The position numbers were made by a program, and so were the translations under genes. From Youhaiella tibetensis (GTDB lineage: Bacteria > Pseudomonadota > Alphaproteobacteria > Rhizobiales > Devosiaceae): a stretch of DNA of 64,000 bases. How positions within the stretch are numbered: position 1 is the stretch's first letter; every line of letters starts with the position of its first letter. Shown in pieces: positions 1 through 9,976 of this stretch. The stretch is from NCBI RefSeq assembly GCF_008000755.1, contig NZ_CP041690.1:3932001-3996000 (forward strand), written 5' to 3'. The notes beneath the pieces are model-generated. The model was not told where the DNA came from, searched no databases, and saw only the letters and a list, made by a program, of their open reading frames with translations.

Positions 1-333
1 CCGGGCAAAGCCGCGATAGTAGTCGCTTCCCTCGATATCCTCGCCCGAGAGGATGTCCTGATCGCGCATCACTCCCCTGCCCGCGGCCGGCGAGGCGATG
101 GCGCGTTCGGTCCTCAGGTCCCTCTCGTTCCAGCCCTGCTCGTGGAACCGCCCCAGAACCTCGGCCATGTGATGGGACGCCGTGATGCGTTTGGGGGAAA
201 GGTTGTTGGTCGTCAGCAGCGCCCCGCGACAATCGAAACTGTCGGCCGCGACCTGGAGCGCATCGGGCCACATCTCGGGCAGGACCGCGGCCTCAAAGAA
301 CGCGGCGACGATGGAGGCGGCATTGATCTGCAT
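1..333 (-). CDS. Possible LuxR-family regulator, N-terminal part (cut by left edge)
   Basis: Only the first 111 codons are visible and the frame is open to the window edge. The ATG is preceded by AAGG at about 9 bases, a fair ribosome site. The visible part has a helical start (residues 1-25, rich in Ala, Phe and Glu) and then a stretch resembling the sensory N-terminal domain of alphaproteobacterial LuxR-type helix-turn-helix regulators. The DNA-binding domain, if present, would lie outside the window, so the family call is weak. The gene is transcribed away from tRNA-Arg. Confidence 0.5.
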   Translation of the reverse strand, partial: MQINAASIVAAFFEAAVLPEMWPDALQVAADSFDCRGALLTTNNLSPKRITASHHMAEVLGRFHEQGWNERDLRTERAIASPAAGRGVMRDQDILSGEDIEGSDYYRGFAR

Positions 334-510
334 AGGGAGAACCTTGAGAACACTTACCAATCCGGACGTTGATTTATACATCTCCGCCCCGGCTCGACCA
401 CATCTTTGCGCGCGCCAGCCGGGCCGGAACCATGACGGGCTTTGCCGATCCACGATTATGTGGCCGCCCGGCTTCCCAGCGCAGCGCCCATTTGCTATTC
501 CCCGCAGAGT

Positions 511-587
511 GGTCCCGTAGCTCAGCAGGATAGAGCACAGGATTCCTAATCCTGGGGTCACGCGTTCGAATCGCGTCGGGATCACCA
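511..587 (+). tRNA. tRNA-Arg (anticodon CCT)
   Basis: A full cloverleaf can be folded by eye. The 7-bp acceptor stem is GGTCCCG/CGGGATC with one G-U pair, the D stem is GCTC/GAGC, and the anticodon stem CAGGA/TCCTG closes a seven-base loop with CCT at positions 34-36. The T stem is ACGCG/CGCGT with loop TTCGAAT. Discriminator A and an encoded CCA end the gene. It reads AGG codons, which are rare in GC-rich genomes. Confidence 0.97.
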
Positions 588-768
588 CTTCTTCGCCCCC
601 CCTCATCGGTCCTCGACCTGGCCTCCGCTCCGCAAGGCGTGACGCGGCAGACGAAATCGCGCAGTTTTCTCGCAAGGCGGTGTCGAATCGTACCGGGGCC
701 GCTCGTCGTGTCAGCGAGCGGCTGCCGGAATGGACGGTCGCAGCCAAGCATGGATGGAGCAGGCAAGG

Positions 769-1422
769 ATGAAACCGACCATTACCGCCTTCGAAAGATC
801 ACCGGACCGCGGCCGCGGGTTGTCGCGCGATACGCGCGTGCGCTGGGCCCTCGAGGAAGTGGGGCAACCCTATGAGGTGCGGCTGGTTTCGTTCGGCGCG
901 CTCAAGGAGCCCGCCCACCGCGCCATCCATCCCTTCGGGCAGATCCCCACCTATGAGGACGGCAAGGGCCTCGCCCTCTTCGAGACCGGCGCCATCGTCT
1001 TCCATATCGCCCAGACCCACGAGGGGCTGCTGCCCGAGGACCCGCAGGCGCGCGCCCGCGCCGTCACCTGGATGTTCGCCGCGCTCAGCACCATCGAGCC
1101 GCCGATCCTCGAGCTGCAGACGGCCAAGTTCGCCGAAGGCCAGAAACCCTGGGCTGCCGAGCGCATGCCGCTGGTCCTCGACCGCATCCGCGACCGGCTG
1201 CGCGAGCTCTCGGCGCACCTGGGCGAGGCAGACTGGCTTGACGGAGCCTTCAGCGCCGGCGACCTGATGATGGTCTCGGTCCTGCTCAGGCTGCGTCCCT
1301 CGGGCGTGCTCGAGGAGTTTCCCAACCTGGCGGCCTATGTGGCGCGTGGCGAGGCCCGGCCTGCCTACCAGCGCGCCTTCGCCGCCCAACTCGCCGTCTT
1401 CACCGCCGCGGAGGCCGTGTGA
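769..1422 (+). CDS. Glutathione S-transferase family protein
   Basis: A 217-residue protein of normal GST length. Residues 1-75 form a thioredoxin-like domain with the glutathione-contact element ETGAI near residue 70 and a cis-Pro region (GQIPTYED) just before it. The rest is the all-helical C-terminal domain. The first residues lack a CxxC or an obvious catalytic Ser/Tyr motif, so the subclass is open. I chose this ATG because GGAG lies about 9 bases upstream; an ATG 39 bases earlier has no good site. The likely role is glutathione-dependent detoxification in the cytoplasm. Not obviously in an operon. Confidence 0.85.
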   Translation: MKPTITAFERSPDRGRGLSRDTRVRWALEEVGQPYEVRLVSFGALKEPAHRAIHPFGQIPTYEDGKGLALFETGAIVFHIAQTHEGLLPEDPQARARAVTWMFAALSTIEPPILELQTAKFAEGQKPWAAERMPLVLDRIRDRLRELSAHLGEADWLDGAFSAGDLMMVSVLLRLRPSGVLEEFPNLAAYVARGEARPAYQRAFAAQLAVFTAAEAV

Positions 1423-1486
1423 ACCGGCCCCTGGTCAGCGCCGGTGCCCGACCCTAGACTGAGGCGAAACGGGGCGGGGGTGAGCA

Positions 1487-2653
1487 ATGCTCGGCATCGC
1501 CGTAGGCCTGATCTCGATCGTTCTCGCCCTGCCGGTGGTGGCGCTGGCGCTTGGGGCCTTCCTCGACCCCACCGGCAGCGCCTTCGCCATGATCGGGGCC
1601 ATGCTGTGGACCACTTACGGCCCGCACCTGCTCATCGTGGCGCTGTTCGCGCTTCTCCTCGCCACCATCGCCCGTCGCCGCGGCGCCCGGCGAACCGGCG
1701 GGCTGGCGCTCGGAGCGGCGGGCATCGCCGTGCTGCTGGCCGGGTTCATCCTCGTGCGCATCGTCGTGGCGGTGCTGGCCGCGGGCGGCACGATCAACCC
1801 GATCGCCGCGCTCGCCCTCGGCCCCATGACCGAGCCGCCGCCCGATCTCCTCGAGACGGTGACAAGCGTCGAGGGCAAGGACCTCAAGGCCGCTATCTAC
1901 AGGCCGAAGGAAGGCTCGGCGCCTGCCCCGGTGCTCGTCTACGTCCATGGCGGCGGCTTCATGGCCGGGACCAATACCGAGACCGCAGCCGACCTGCGCT
2001 GGTTCGCCGACCGGGGCTGGCTCGTCGTCAGCGTCGACTACCGGGTCTTCGGCCCGAACGAGCCGACCTGGGACAAGGCCCCGCCCGATGCGACCTGCGG
2101 GCTGGTCTGGGCCGGCGCCAACGCCGCCCGCCTGGGGGGTGACCCCAGCCGCATCGCGCTGCTCGGAGATTCCGCCGGCGGCAACCTGGCGATCAATATC
2201 GGGTTTGCCGCCGCCGATGGCCGGGCGGTATCGGGTTGCGGCGGCGAGGTGCCGGTGCCCAGGGCCATCGCCGTGCAATACCCCGCCGTCGATCCGGTCG
2301 CCACCTACGAGCGGGGCTTTCCGATACCCGGGTTCGAGCCCTCCATGCTGATGGAGGGCTATGTCGGGGGAACGCCGCAGGACTATCCGGACCGCATCGC
2401 GGCCATCGCCTCGGCGAACTTCATCGCCCAGCGCGCCCCGCCCACGCTCATCATCGAGCCGGAAAACGACAGCCTGGTGGTGTCGGACGGGGTCTATGGC
2501 TTTGCCGACAAGGCGCTGGCCGCCGGGGTGAACCTCGAACTGGTCCGCATCCCCTTCGCCAACCACATCTACAACCAGATCGCCTTCAATTCGCTCGGCA
2601 ACCAGGCCGGCCGCACCATCCGGCTGCGCTTCCTCGACCAGCACATGCGCTAG
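1487..2653 (+). CDS. Membrane-anchored alpha/beta hydrolase (HSL/family IV esterase type)
   Basis: 388 residues. The first 110 residues hold three hydrophobic segments (about 2-25, 45-62 and 72-98), followed by an alpha/beta hydrolase domain. The oxyanion motif HGGG lies near residue 155 and the nucleophile elbow GDSAGG near residue 228; both are typical of the hormone-sensitive lipase family. Candidate acid and His residues are in the ENDS and FANHIYN segments near the C-terminus. The catalytic domain follows the last membrane segment, so its side of the membrane is uncertain. The substrate is unknown. Its stop codon overlaps that of the convergent aldolase gene by 4 bases. Confidence 0.8.
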   Translation: MLGIAVGLISIVLALPVVALALGAFLDPTGSAFAMIGAMLWTTYGPHLLIVALFALLLATIARRRGARRTGGLALGAAGIAVLLAGFILVRIVVAVLAAGGTINPIAALALGPMTEPPPDLLETVTSVEGKDLKAAIYRPKEGSAPAPVLVYVHGGGFMAGTNTETAADLRWFADRGWLVVSVDYRVFGPNEPTWDKAPPDATCGLVWAGANAARLGGDPSRIALLGDSAGGNLAINIGFAAADGRAVSGCGGEVPVPRAIAVQYPAVDPVATYERGFPIPGFEPSMLMEGYVGGTPQDYPDRIAAIASANFIAQRAPPTLIIEPENDSLVVSDGVYGFADKALAAGVNLELVRIPFANHIYNQIAFNSLGNQAGRTIRLRFLDQHMR

Positions 2654-3552
2654 CCCAGCGCCTCCAGCTGCGCGAAGACCGCCTGGCGCTGCGCGGCGTC
2701 GAGCGCGACGAATGGCGGGCGCACGCGGCACCAGCCTTCATCGCCCGTGCGATGAGCGACCATGGCCTTGATGGTGGGGATCTGCACGTAGCTGTTCGAG
2801 AGCGTGCGCAGGGCGACGATGCGCGCCTGGGCCGCCTCGACGAGCTCGGCGGCTTCGGGCTTGTCGAAATTGTCAAAGACGGTGCGCAACTGCGCCCCGA
2901 CGAGGTTCGAGGTCGCCGTGATGCACCCCGCCCCACCTTCGCGCAGGAGCGGCAGCATGAAGGGATCAGCCCCCGACAGGATCGAAAGATCGGGGAAGGC
3001 GCGCACCAGCGCCTTCATGTGCTCGATATCCCCGCTCGAATCCTTGACCCCAACGAACGTGCCGGGGAATTTCTCGATGAGGGTGGCAATGACCTCGTGC
3101 GGGATGGGAATCTGGGCGATCGGAGGGATGTGATAGAGGATGACCTGCAGCCGGTCGTCGGCCACGCCTTCCACGATCCGCGAATAGGCGTCGACGAGGC
3201 CCTTGGGAGCTACGCCCTTGTAGTAGAAGGGCGGCAGCATCACCACGGTGCGCACGCCCAGCGAAAGCGCGTGCCGGGTGAGTTCGATGGTTTCGGGAAG
3301 CGCGCAGACCCCGGTGCCGGGCAGCAGCTGGCCGGCGGGCACGCCCGAGGCGACGACCGCCTCGAGCATGGCCTTGCGCTCGGCCAGCGAGAAGGAATTG
3401 GCCTCCCCGGTCGAGCCGAGCATGGCCACGCCATGACAACCGTCTTCGATGAGGCGCTTCGCATGGGCGGCAAGCTTGCCCAGGTCCGGCGCCAGGTTCT
3501 CGTCCACCGGCGTCGCCGCGGCGCAATAGACGCCGGTAATGGTCCGCGCCAT
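2650..3552 (-). CDS. Dihydrodipicolinate synthase/N-acetylneuraminate lyase family protein
   Basis: 300 residues, full length for the DapA class I aldolase family. Visible signatures are GSTGE at residues 46-50 (pyruvate carboxylate binding), Tyr140 in LYHIPP, and the Schiff-base Lys170 in VGVKDSSGD. Family members condense or cleave pyruvate with an aldehyde, or act on 2-keto-3-deoxy sugar acids. It lies 26 bases downstream of the PdxA-type gene on the same strand, next to a sugar acid kinase, which argues for a catabolic aldolase or dehydratase rather than lysine synthesis. A GGAGGAG site precedes the ATG. Exact substrate unknown. Confidence 0.85.
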   Translation of the reverse strand: MARTITGVYCAAATPVDENLAPDLGKLAAHAKRLIEDGCHGVAMLGSTGEANSFSLAERKAMLEAVVASGVPAGQLLPGTGVCALPETIELTRHALSLGVRTVVMLPPFYYKGVAPKGLVDAYSRIVEGVADDRLQVILYHIPPIAQIPIPHEVIATLIEKFPGTFVGVKDSSGDIEHMKALVRAFPDLSILSGADPFMLPLLREGGAGCITATSNLVGAQLRTVFDNFDKPEAAELVEAAQARIVALRTLSNSYVQIPTIKAMVAHRTGDEGWCRVRPPFVALDAAQRQAVFAQLEALG

Positions 3553-3578
3553 CTCAGTTCTCCTCCAAAAGATCGGTT

Positions 3579-4568
3579 TCAGCCGCGCGAGGCGGCGAGC
3601 CTGCGGCCATAGGCAATGGCCTCGAGCATGTTTCCGTGGTCGGCCTTGCCGGTACCGGCAATGTCGAAGGCGGTGCCGTGATCGACCGACGTGCGGTCGA
3701 TCGGCAGGCCGAGCGAGACGTTGACGGTGGTATCGAACGCCACCAGCTTCATGGGGATGTGCCCCTGGTCGTGGTACTGCGCCACCACCAGGTCGAACGC
3801 CCCGTTATAGGCGCGGAAATAGACGGTGTCGGCCGAGATGGGCCCGTGGGCATCGATACCGAGGGCGCGGGCCTGCTCGACGGCCGGGGCGATGAACTCG
3901 ACATCCTCGGTGCCGAAGAGGCCGTTTTCGCCGCAATGGGGATTGAGGCCCGCCACCGCGATCCGCGGCCGTTCGTAGCCGACGCGCATCAGATGCTCGT
4001 GCCCGGCCTGGATGGTGGCCAGCACCCGCTCGGTGGTGGCGCGTCCGATGGCGTCGCGCAGCGACACGTGGGTGGAAACATGGATGGCCTTGAGGCGCGG
4101 CGAGGCCAGCAGCATGAAGGAGGCCTTCGACCCGGTGAGCGCCGCCAGCATGCCGGTATGCCCGTCATACTTGTGCCCGGCCTTGTTGAGCGCTTCCTTG
4201 TTGATGGGCGCGGTGACGATGCCGGCCGTCTCGCCCGCTTCGGTCAGGCGCACGGCCCGCTCGATATAGCGGAACGCCGCCTCCCCGCAGCTCGGGTCGA
4301 GCCGGCCGAACTCGGCCTTGAGCCCGGGGACCTCGACTTCCTCGACGATGACCCCGTGATTGCCCGGCTGGCCGCGCAGGCCCACCGTAAGGGCGCTGCC
4401 GACGACCTTCCCCGCCCGTTCGAGCACGGCGCGCGAGCCGACCACGACGATGTCGCGCCGTTCCTCGGCTGGAAGGGCCGACAGGGCCGCCATGATGACC
4501 TCCGGTCCCACGCCCGCCGGATCCCCCATGGTGATGGCGACAGGTCTGCTTGCGCCGTTGGCTGCCAT
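3579..4568 (-). CDS. 4-hydroxythreonine-4-phosphate dehydrogenase family (PdxA/PdxA2-like)
   Basis: 329 residues. Family marks are [10 protein letters not shown] near residue 14, a metal-site His in YDGHTGML, and [10 protein letters not shown] near residue 260. PdxA oxidises 4-phosphohydroxythreonine in vitamin B6 synthesis. PdxA2 paralogs instead oxidise 4-phospho-threonate or -erythronate, giving dihydroxyacetone phosphate after decarboxylation. A DUF1537 kinase lies in the same locus and no ksgA or surA neighbour is present (the usual setting of biosynthetic pdxA), which favours the catabolic PdxA2 role. It is the first gene of a two-gene unit with the aldolase. A strong GAGGAGG site precedes the ATG. 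Confidence 0.85.
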   Translation of the reverse strand: MAANGASRPVAITMGDPAGVGPEVIMAALSALPAEERRDIVVVGSRAVLERAGKVVGSALTVGLRGQPGNHGVIVEEVEVPGLKAEFGRLDPSCGEAAFRYIERAVRLTEAGETAGIVTAPINKEALNKAGHKYDGHTGMLAALTGSKASFMLLASPRLKAIHVSTHVSLRDAIGRATTERVLATIQAGHEHLMRVGYERPRIAVAGLNPHCGENGLFGTEDVEFIAPAVEQARALGIDAHGPISADTVYFRAYNGAFDLVVAQYHDQGHIPMKLVAFDTTVNVSLGLPIDRTSVDHGTAFDIAGTGKADHGNMLEAIAYGRRLAASRG

Positions 4569-4752
4569 GAACGTGCCCTCCTCGAATGGCGGGATGCTTG
4601 GGGGAGCCTGACGAAGTTGTCAACAAAAATTACAAGTTCCACGACCTGCAATCATGTCGCAGGAGACAACCAATTTGGATTTAAATATATGATTTCGTTT
4701 ATTTTTCCGAATTGCTTCGCGCCAGATTATGCGTAACGGCACCGCAAGTTGA

Positions 4753-4780
4753 TTGACATGTGGACAATTTAGCCTATGGT
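4753..4780 (+). promoter_or_regulatory. Promoter with overlapping operator for the ABC ATPase-kinase operon
   Basis: TTGACA (4753-4758), a 16-base spacer and TATGGT (4775-4780) form a sigma-70-like promoter. The -35 overlaps an inverted repeat, TTGNC...GNCAA (4753-4767). The string TTGACATGTNNNCAATTT recurs at 11341 before the other half of the same transporter. The surrounding gene-free stretch 4569-4837 is AT-rich for this window. It also holds TTGT-CA-ACAA at 4617-4626, near the divergent pdxA-type gene. The operator role is inferred. Confidence 0.6.
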
Positions 4781-4837
4781 CCCCGGAAACTGCCGCACGC
4801 CCTGTGCGGACGAATGCGGCCAGGGGAGGACACCTGC

Positions 4838-5862
<1,025 letters not shown>

Positions 5863-5866
<4 letters not shown>

Positions 5867-6918
5867 CCACGCTCGATATCGAAACCCCGCGCAAGACGGC
5901 CGCCCGGCCGGGCGAGGCCGACGTGCTGCTGCACGTGGAGGGCCTGGCCAAGCACTATCACATCAAGCTGGGGGCCTTCGGCCAGACCGCCCAGACCATC
6001 CACGCGCTCGACGACTTCTCGGTCGACATCATTCGCGGGGAAACGCTGAGCGTGGTGGGTGAATCGGGGTGCGGCAAGTCCACGGCAGGCTTCGCCATCC
6101 TGCACCTGCATACCCCCACGGCCGGCAAGGTGATCTATGACGGCACCGACATCGCCCGGCTGGGCGAGAAGGACCTGCGCCCCTTCCGCCAGAAGCTCCA
6201 GGTGGTGTTCCAGGACCCCTATTCGACCCTCAACCCGCGCATGACCGTGGGCGAGGCGCTGGCCGAACCACTGCTCTTCCACAAGGTGGCCGACAAGTCC
6301 GACATCAAGGAACACGTGGCGCGCCTGCTTGCCGATGTCGGTCTGCCGCAGCGCTTCGCGGGCAGCTATCCCCACCAGCTTTCCGGCGGTCAGCGTCAGC
6401 GCGTCGTCATCGCGCGCGCCCTCGCCTGCCGCCCCGAGTTCCTGGTCTGCGACGAGGCCATCTCGGCGCTCGACGTCTCGGTACAGGCCCAGATCATCAA
6501 CCTTTTCCAGGACCTGCAGGAACGCTACGGGCTGACCTATCTCTTCATCGCCCACGACCTGGCCGTGGTCCGCCACATCTCGGATCGCGTGGTGGTGATG
6601 TATCTGGGCCGCCAGGCCGAACTGGCGCCCAAGGACGAACTCTTCGCCAACCCGCTCCATCCCTATACCCGCGCCCTGCTCTCGGCCGTGCCCGAACCCG
6701 ACCCGGTGCGCGAGCGCGAGCGGCAGCGCCAGGTGCTCAAGGGCGACGTGCCCAGCCCCGCCAACCCGCCCACCGGCTGCCGCTTCCATACGCGCTGCCC
6801 GGCAGCGGTCGAGCGTTGCAGCCGCGAAGTGCCCGACTGGCGCGAGGCGCTGCCGGCCCATTGGGTTGCCTGTCACCGCGCTCCGGGCGGCCCGGAGCCA
6901 CTGGCGCCTACCCCATGA
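5863..6918 (+). CDS. Peptide/opine-type ABC transporter ATPase (DppF/OppF-like)
   Basis: 351 residues, starting in an ATGA overlap with the preceding ATPase, so the two are translationally coupled. Walker [10 protein letters not shown] is near residue 66, LSGGQRQR near 172, and Walker [13 protein letters not shown] near 192. In Walker B the usual DEP is DEA, which is common in this subfamily. The C-terminal CRFHTRCP segment is typical of DppF/OppF. It forms a heterodimer with the preceding gene product at the cytoplasmic face of the importer. Its stop overlaps the start of the sugar acid kinase, again by ATGA. Confidence 0.92.
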
Positions 6919-8003
6919 GCCTGCTGGTCGGCATGGTGGCCGACGACCTGACCGGGGCCCTCGACGCCACGGCGCCCTTTGCCCAGAGGGGGCTACGCAC
7001 GACGGTCATCGTTTCGCCCGAGGGACTGGCCGGGCCGCTCCCCGCCGATGCCGAGGTGCTCTGCATCAATACCGCCAGCCGCGAGGTGCCCGAGCCCGAG
7101 GCGCGCCGCCGGATGGAGGCAGCCATGGCCGCGCTCCTCCCGCTCGCGCCGGCCATCCTCTTCAAGAAGATCGATTCGCGCCTCAAGGGCCATGTGGGCA
7201 TCGAAACGCAGGCCATGGCGCAGGCGAGCGGCCGCGGCAGGGTGATCGCAGCCCCCGCCATCCCCGATCTTGGCCGGCTGGTCTATGCGGGCAAGCTCGT
7301 CGGGGCGGGCGTACTCGAGCCCATCCCGGTGGCGCCACGCCTCCTGCCGCTGGTTGCCGAAGTGCCCGAAATACCCGACCAGCGCGCGCTCGACGCCATC
7401 GGTCGCGCCATCGTGGGGGAGGGATCCTCCTGTCTCGCCGTGGGCGCGCGCGGCCTCGCCCAGGCCATCGCGGCGCGCCTGCCAGCGCGCGCGGCACCAC
7501 CGGCGCCCCGGCCCCTGCCCCGGCCCTGCCTCATCGCCATCGGCTCGCGCGACCCGATCACGCGCGCGCAGGTGGAAAGAACGCTTGCCGCGCTCGGCCC
7601 GAAGCATGTCCGCGCGCCCAACGGGGCAGTGCCGCCCCTGACGTTCGGCCCCGGCCTCACCCTGGTGACCACCGAACCCGGCACGACGACAGAAGCGGGC
7701 ACGGTGGTCGCTGCGCGCTTTGCCGGAGGGCTGGCCGCCGCCATCGCCGCCCAACCGCCCGCGGCCATGCTCATCAGTGGCGGAGAGACCGCCTATGCGG
7801 TATTTGCACGCCTGGGGGTATCGGCGGTCGCGGTGGGGGGCGAAGCGGCGCCCGGCACCCCGTTCGCGACGACCTTGATCGGGGATAGACAAGTTATCAT
7901 CTTAACGAAATCTGGGGGTTTCGGCCCCCCTGATACGATTTCGCTGCTGGTTCGCCAGCCCCAGGACTTAGACTTAAGTTTAGATTCGCAAGCGGCATCA
8001 TAG
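6915..8003 (+). CDS. Four-carbon acid sugar kinase family protein (DUF1537; DtnK/OtnK-like)
   Basis: 362 residues. The N-terminus has [16 protein letters not shown], the hallmark of the family's sugar-binding domain. The C-terminal nucleotide-binding domain carries SGGETA near residue 284 and the closing [11 protein letters not shown]. Known members phosphorylate D-threonate, D- or L-erythronate and related sugar acids at O4, and the products are then oxidised by PdxA2-type enzymes, one of which lies at 3.6 kb. ATGA overlap with the upstream ATPase ties it to the importer. The exact acid cannot be read from sequence. The last 35 codons are less GC-rich than the rest. Confidence 0.85.
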   Translation: MSLLVGMVADDLTGALDATAPFAQRGLRTTVIVSPEGLAGPLPADAEVLCINTASREVPEPEARRRMEAAMAALLPLAPAILFKKIDSRLKGHVGIETQAMAQASGRGRVIAAPAIPDLGRLVYAGKLVGAGVLEPIPVAPRLLPLVAEVPEIPDQRALDAIGRAIVGEGSSCLAVGARGLAQAIAARLPARAAPPAPRPLPRPCLIAIGSRDPITRAQVERTLAALGPKHVRAPNGAVPPLTFGPGLTLVTTEPGTTTEAGTVVAARFAGGLAAAIAAQPPAAMLISGGETAYAVFARLGVSAVAVGGEAAPGTPFATTLIGDRQVIILTKSGGFGPPDTISLLVRQPQDLDLSLDSQAAS

Positions 8004-8011
8004 AACGCGCA

Positions 8012-8746
8012 ATGGCAATGGTGGACGACAAATCGACGGAAGGTGTTCGACAGAAGGCGCTCTTCGCCGATCGTGTCTACCAGCTCCTGTTTTCCAAGAT
8101 CGCCAATGGCGACTACTCGCCCGACGAAAAGCTTCCCAGTGAAAAGGAACTGGCCGAACAGTTCGACGTAAGCCGTCCTATTGTACGCGAAGCATTGGAG
8201 CGCCTGCGGCGCGAAGATCTGATCTATTCGCGCCAGGGCGCCGGCAGTTTCGTGCGCATCAAGACCGAACAGCGCGTGCTCGGCTTCCCGCCGGTGGAGA
8301 CCATTGCCGATATCCAGCGGTGCTACGAGTTCCGCCTGACAATCGAACCGGACGCCGCTTTCTTTGCCGCCCGGCGCCGCAACGAGGCCGCCATCACCAA
8401 GATCGGCCAGGTTGTCGAGATGTTAGGAGACGCGACCCGCCAGCAGCGTCACCGCGAGGATGCCGACTTCGCCTTCCACCTGGCGATCACCGAGGCCTCC
8501 AACAACCATTACTACAGCTCGGCCATGCAGGCGCTGCGCACCCATATCGGGGTGGGCATGAAGTTGCACGGGCTGGCGCTGATGGGGCCGTCCTCCGGAC
8601 TGCAACGCGTGTTCGACGAGCACTACCAGATCTACCAGGCCATCCGCGACGGCGACAGCGAACTGGCGCGCGAGCGCATGCGCCGGCACCTGGAAGGCTC
8701 GCGCAACCGGCTCTTCGAAGACCGGATGCTCGATCTCTCACTTTAG
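8012..8746 (+). CDS. FadR/GntR-family regulator with FCD domain
   Basis: 244 residues. A winged helix-turn-helix at about 20-80 (SEKELAEQFDVSRPIVREALERL) is followed by an all-helical FCD ligand-binding domain (about 95-235) with metal-ligand candidates in the HREDADFAFHLAI and HYQIYQAI segments. FCD regulators usually sense sugar acids or other carboxylates and repress the neighbouring catabolic genes. It starts 8 bases after the kinase stop and belongs to that operon. It is the best candidate to bind the paired boxes at 4753 and 11341. A second ATG six bases downstream is an alternative start. Confidence 0.9.
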   Translation: MAMVDDKSTEGVRQKALFADRVYQLLFSKIANGDYSPDEKLPSEKELAEQFDVSRPIVREALERLRREDLIYSRQGAGSFVRIKTEQRVLGFPPVETIADIQRCYEFRLTIEPDAAFFAARRRNEAAITKIGQVVEMLGDATRQQRHREDADFAFHLAITEASNNHYYSSAMQALRTHIGVGMKLHGLALMGPSSGLQRVFDEHYQIYQAIRDGDSELARERMRRHLEGSRNRLFEDRMLDLSL

Positions 8747-9916
8747 GGAACTGGCCCTGTTGGCGCGGCGCGCCAGCATGCTCGCGCTCGCCACCACCGC
8801 GGCCAGCATGGCGAAGGTACCCGCTCCCCCCGTCGCCAGCGCCACCGCGCCAACGGCGAAAGGGACGGAGAAGAGGCCGAGCCGGTTGCCCATCTGCCGC
8901 ATCGACATGGCCGTGCCCCGCGCCCCGCGCGGCGCGATGAAGAGCAGGCCGGCAAGCGTCGCCGTGCCGGCGCTGCCCAGACCGAACCCCACCAGCGGCA
9001 GGAACGGAAACATGGCCGCGCTGGGCAGGGGTACGGCGAGAAGCGCCAGTCCCCCGGCAGCCGCGAGCGCGGCAATGCTGGCCAGCCGCCCGCGCCCCAG
9101 CCACCGCGACAAGACCCCGTAGGACGCCCGCGAGGCGACCGAAGAGAGCGAGATGACGGCCAGCATCACCCCGATGGTGGCGGCCGGAATGCCGCGCTCG
9201 AGCCCGAGCACGGGGAGATAGGTGATCATGAGGTCCTGCGCGGTGGCGCAGATGCTGCCCGCGAGGAGGATGGCCACCAGCCCCGGCGTGCGCACGATGG
9301 CCCCTATCGAGGGCAGGGCCTCGAGGCGCGCGGCCTGCGGCCGCAGGCGCAGCGCCAGGAGCGTGGCGACGATGACGAGCGCAATGCCGGTGAAGCAGGC
9401 CACGAGATAGAGCTGATGGCCGATGCGCTCGGGATGATCGCTCCCTACCAGGCCAATGACCAGCGGCGCGCAGGCATCGCCCAGCGAAGTGGCGAGCAGG
9501 TAGTTGCCCAGGATCGCATCGCGGTGCGGGCGGGTGGAGACCTGCGGCACCACCATCTGGAGACCCGAATAATGCAGGGTCTGGCCGACGCCGAGCAGGG
9601 CGATGCCGCCGAAAAGCACCGGAAGCGAGGCCGCGCCGATCGTGAGCGTCAGGACGGCCAGGGCAATGAGAGCGGCGCCGACGAGCATGGTCGGCTTGAC
9701 CCCGTGCCGGTCGGTCAGGCGCCCGAACCACACAACGAGGAAGAGCGGCACCACCGCGAAGGCCGCCGCCAGCAGCCCCGCCAGATTGGGATCGAGCCCC
9801 AGCGCGATGGCCTGGTAGGTGCTGGCCACGCGCGTGAGCGGCACGGTGAATTGCACGAGGAACGCGGCCAGCAGCAAAAGCGCGAGCGGCGCCCGGATGA
9901 GCATGCGGCGGGCCAT
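8738..9916 (-). CDS. MFS transporter
   Basis: 392 residues with about 12 hydrophobic segments. The major facilitator loop motif GRLTDRHGVKPTM lies between segments 2 and 3, near residue 65. There is no periplasmic signal or extra domain. It lies 60 bases downstream of the Asp-box protein gene on the same strand, so the two are probably co-transcribed and the carrier may handle a substrate or product of that locus. The start could also be the ATG four codons on; neither has a strong ribosome site. Its end overlaps the end of the FCD regulator gene by 9 bases, tail to tail. Confidence 0.82.
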   Translation of the reverse strand: MARRMLIRAPLALLLLAAFLVQFTVPLTRVASTYQAIALGLDPNLAGLLAAAFAVVPLFLVVWFGRLTDRHGVKPTMLVGAALIALAVLTLTIGAASLPVLFGGIALLGVGQTLHYSGLQMVVPQVSTRPHRDAILGNYLLATSLGDACAPLVIGLVGSDHPERIGHQLYLVACFTGIALVIVATLLALRLRPQAARLEALPSIGAIVRTPGLVAILLAGSICATAQDLMITYLPVLGLERGIPAATIGVMLAVISLSSVASRASYGVLSRWLGRGRLASIAALAAAGGLALLAVPLPSAAMFPFLPLVGFGLGSAGTATLAGLLFIAPRGARGTAMSMRQMGNRLGLFSVPFAVGAVALATGGAGTFAMLAAVVASASMLARRANRASSLK

Positions 9917-9976
9917 TTGCGGCGCTCTCGGGGGAGGGAGCGGACGGCGCCCGATGGGCGCCGCCCAGGGAGTTCC

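Noticed and set aside
374-766. Open frame of 130 codons on the minus strand across tRNA-Arg
   Set aside because: Its middle (DAIRTRDPRIRNPVLYPAELRDH) is the antisense translation of the tRNA, a well-known false protein.
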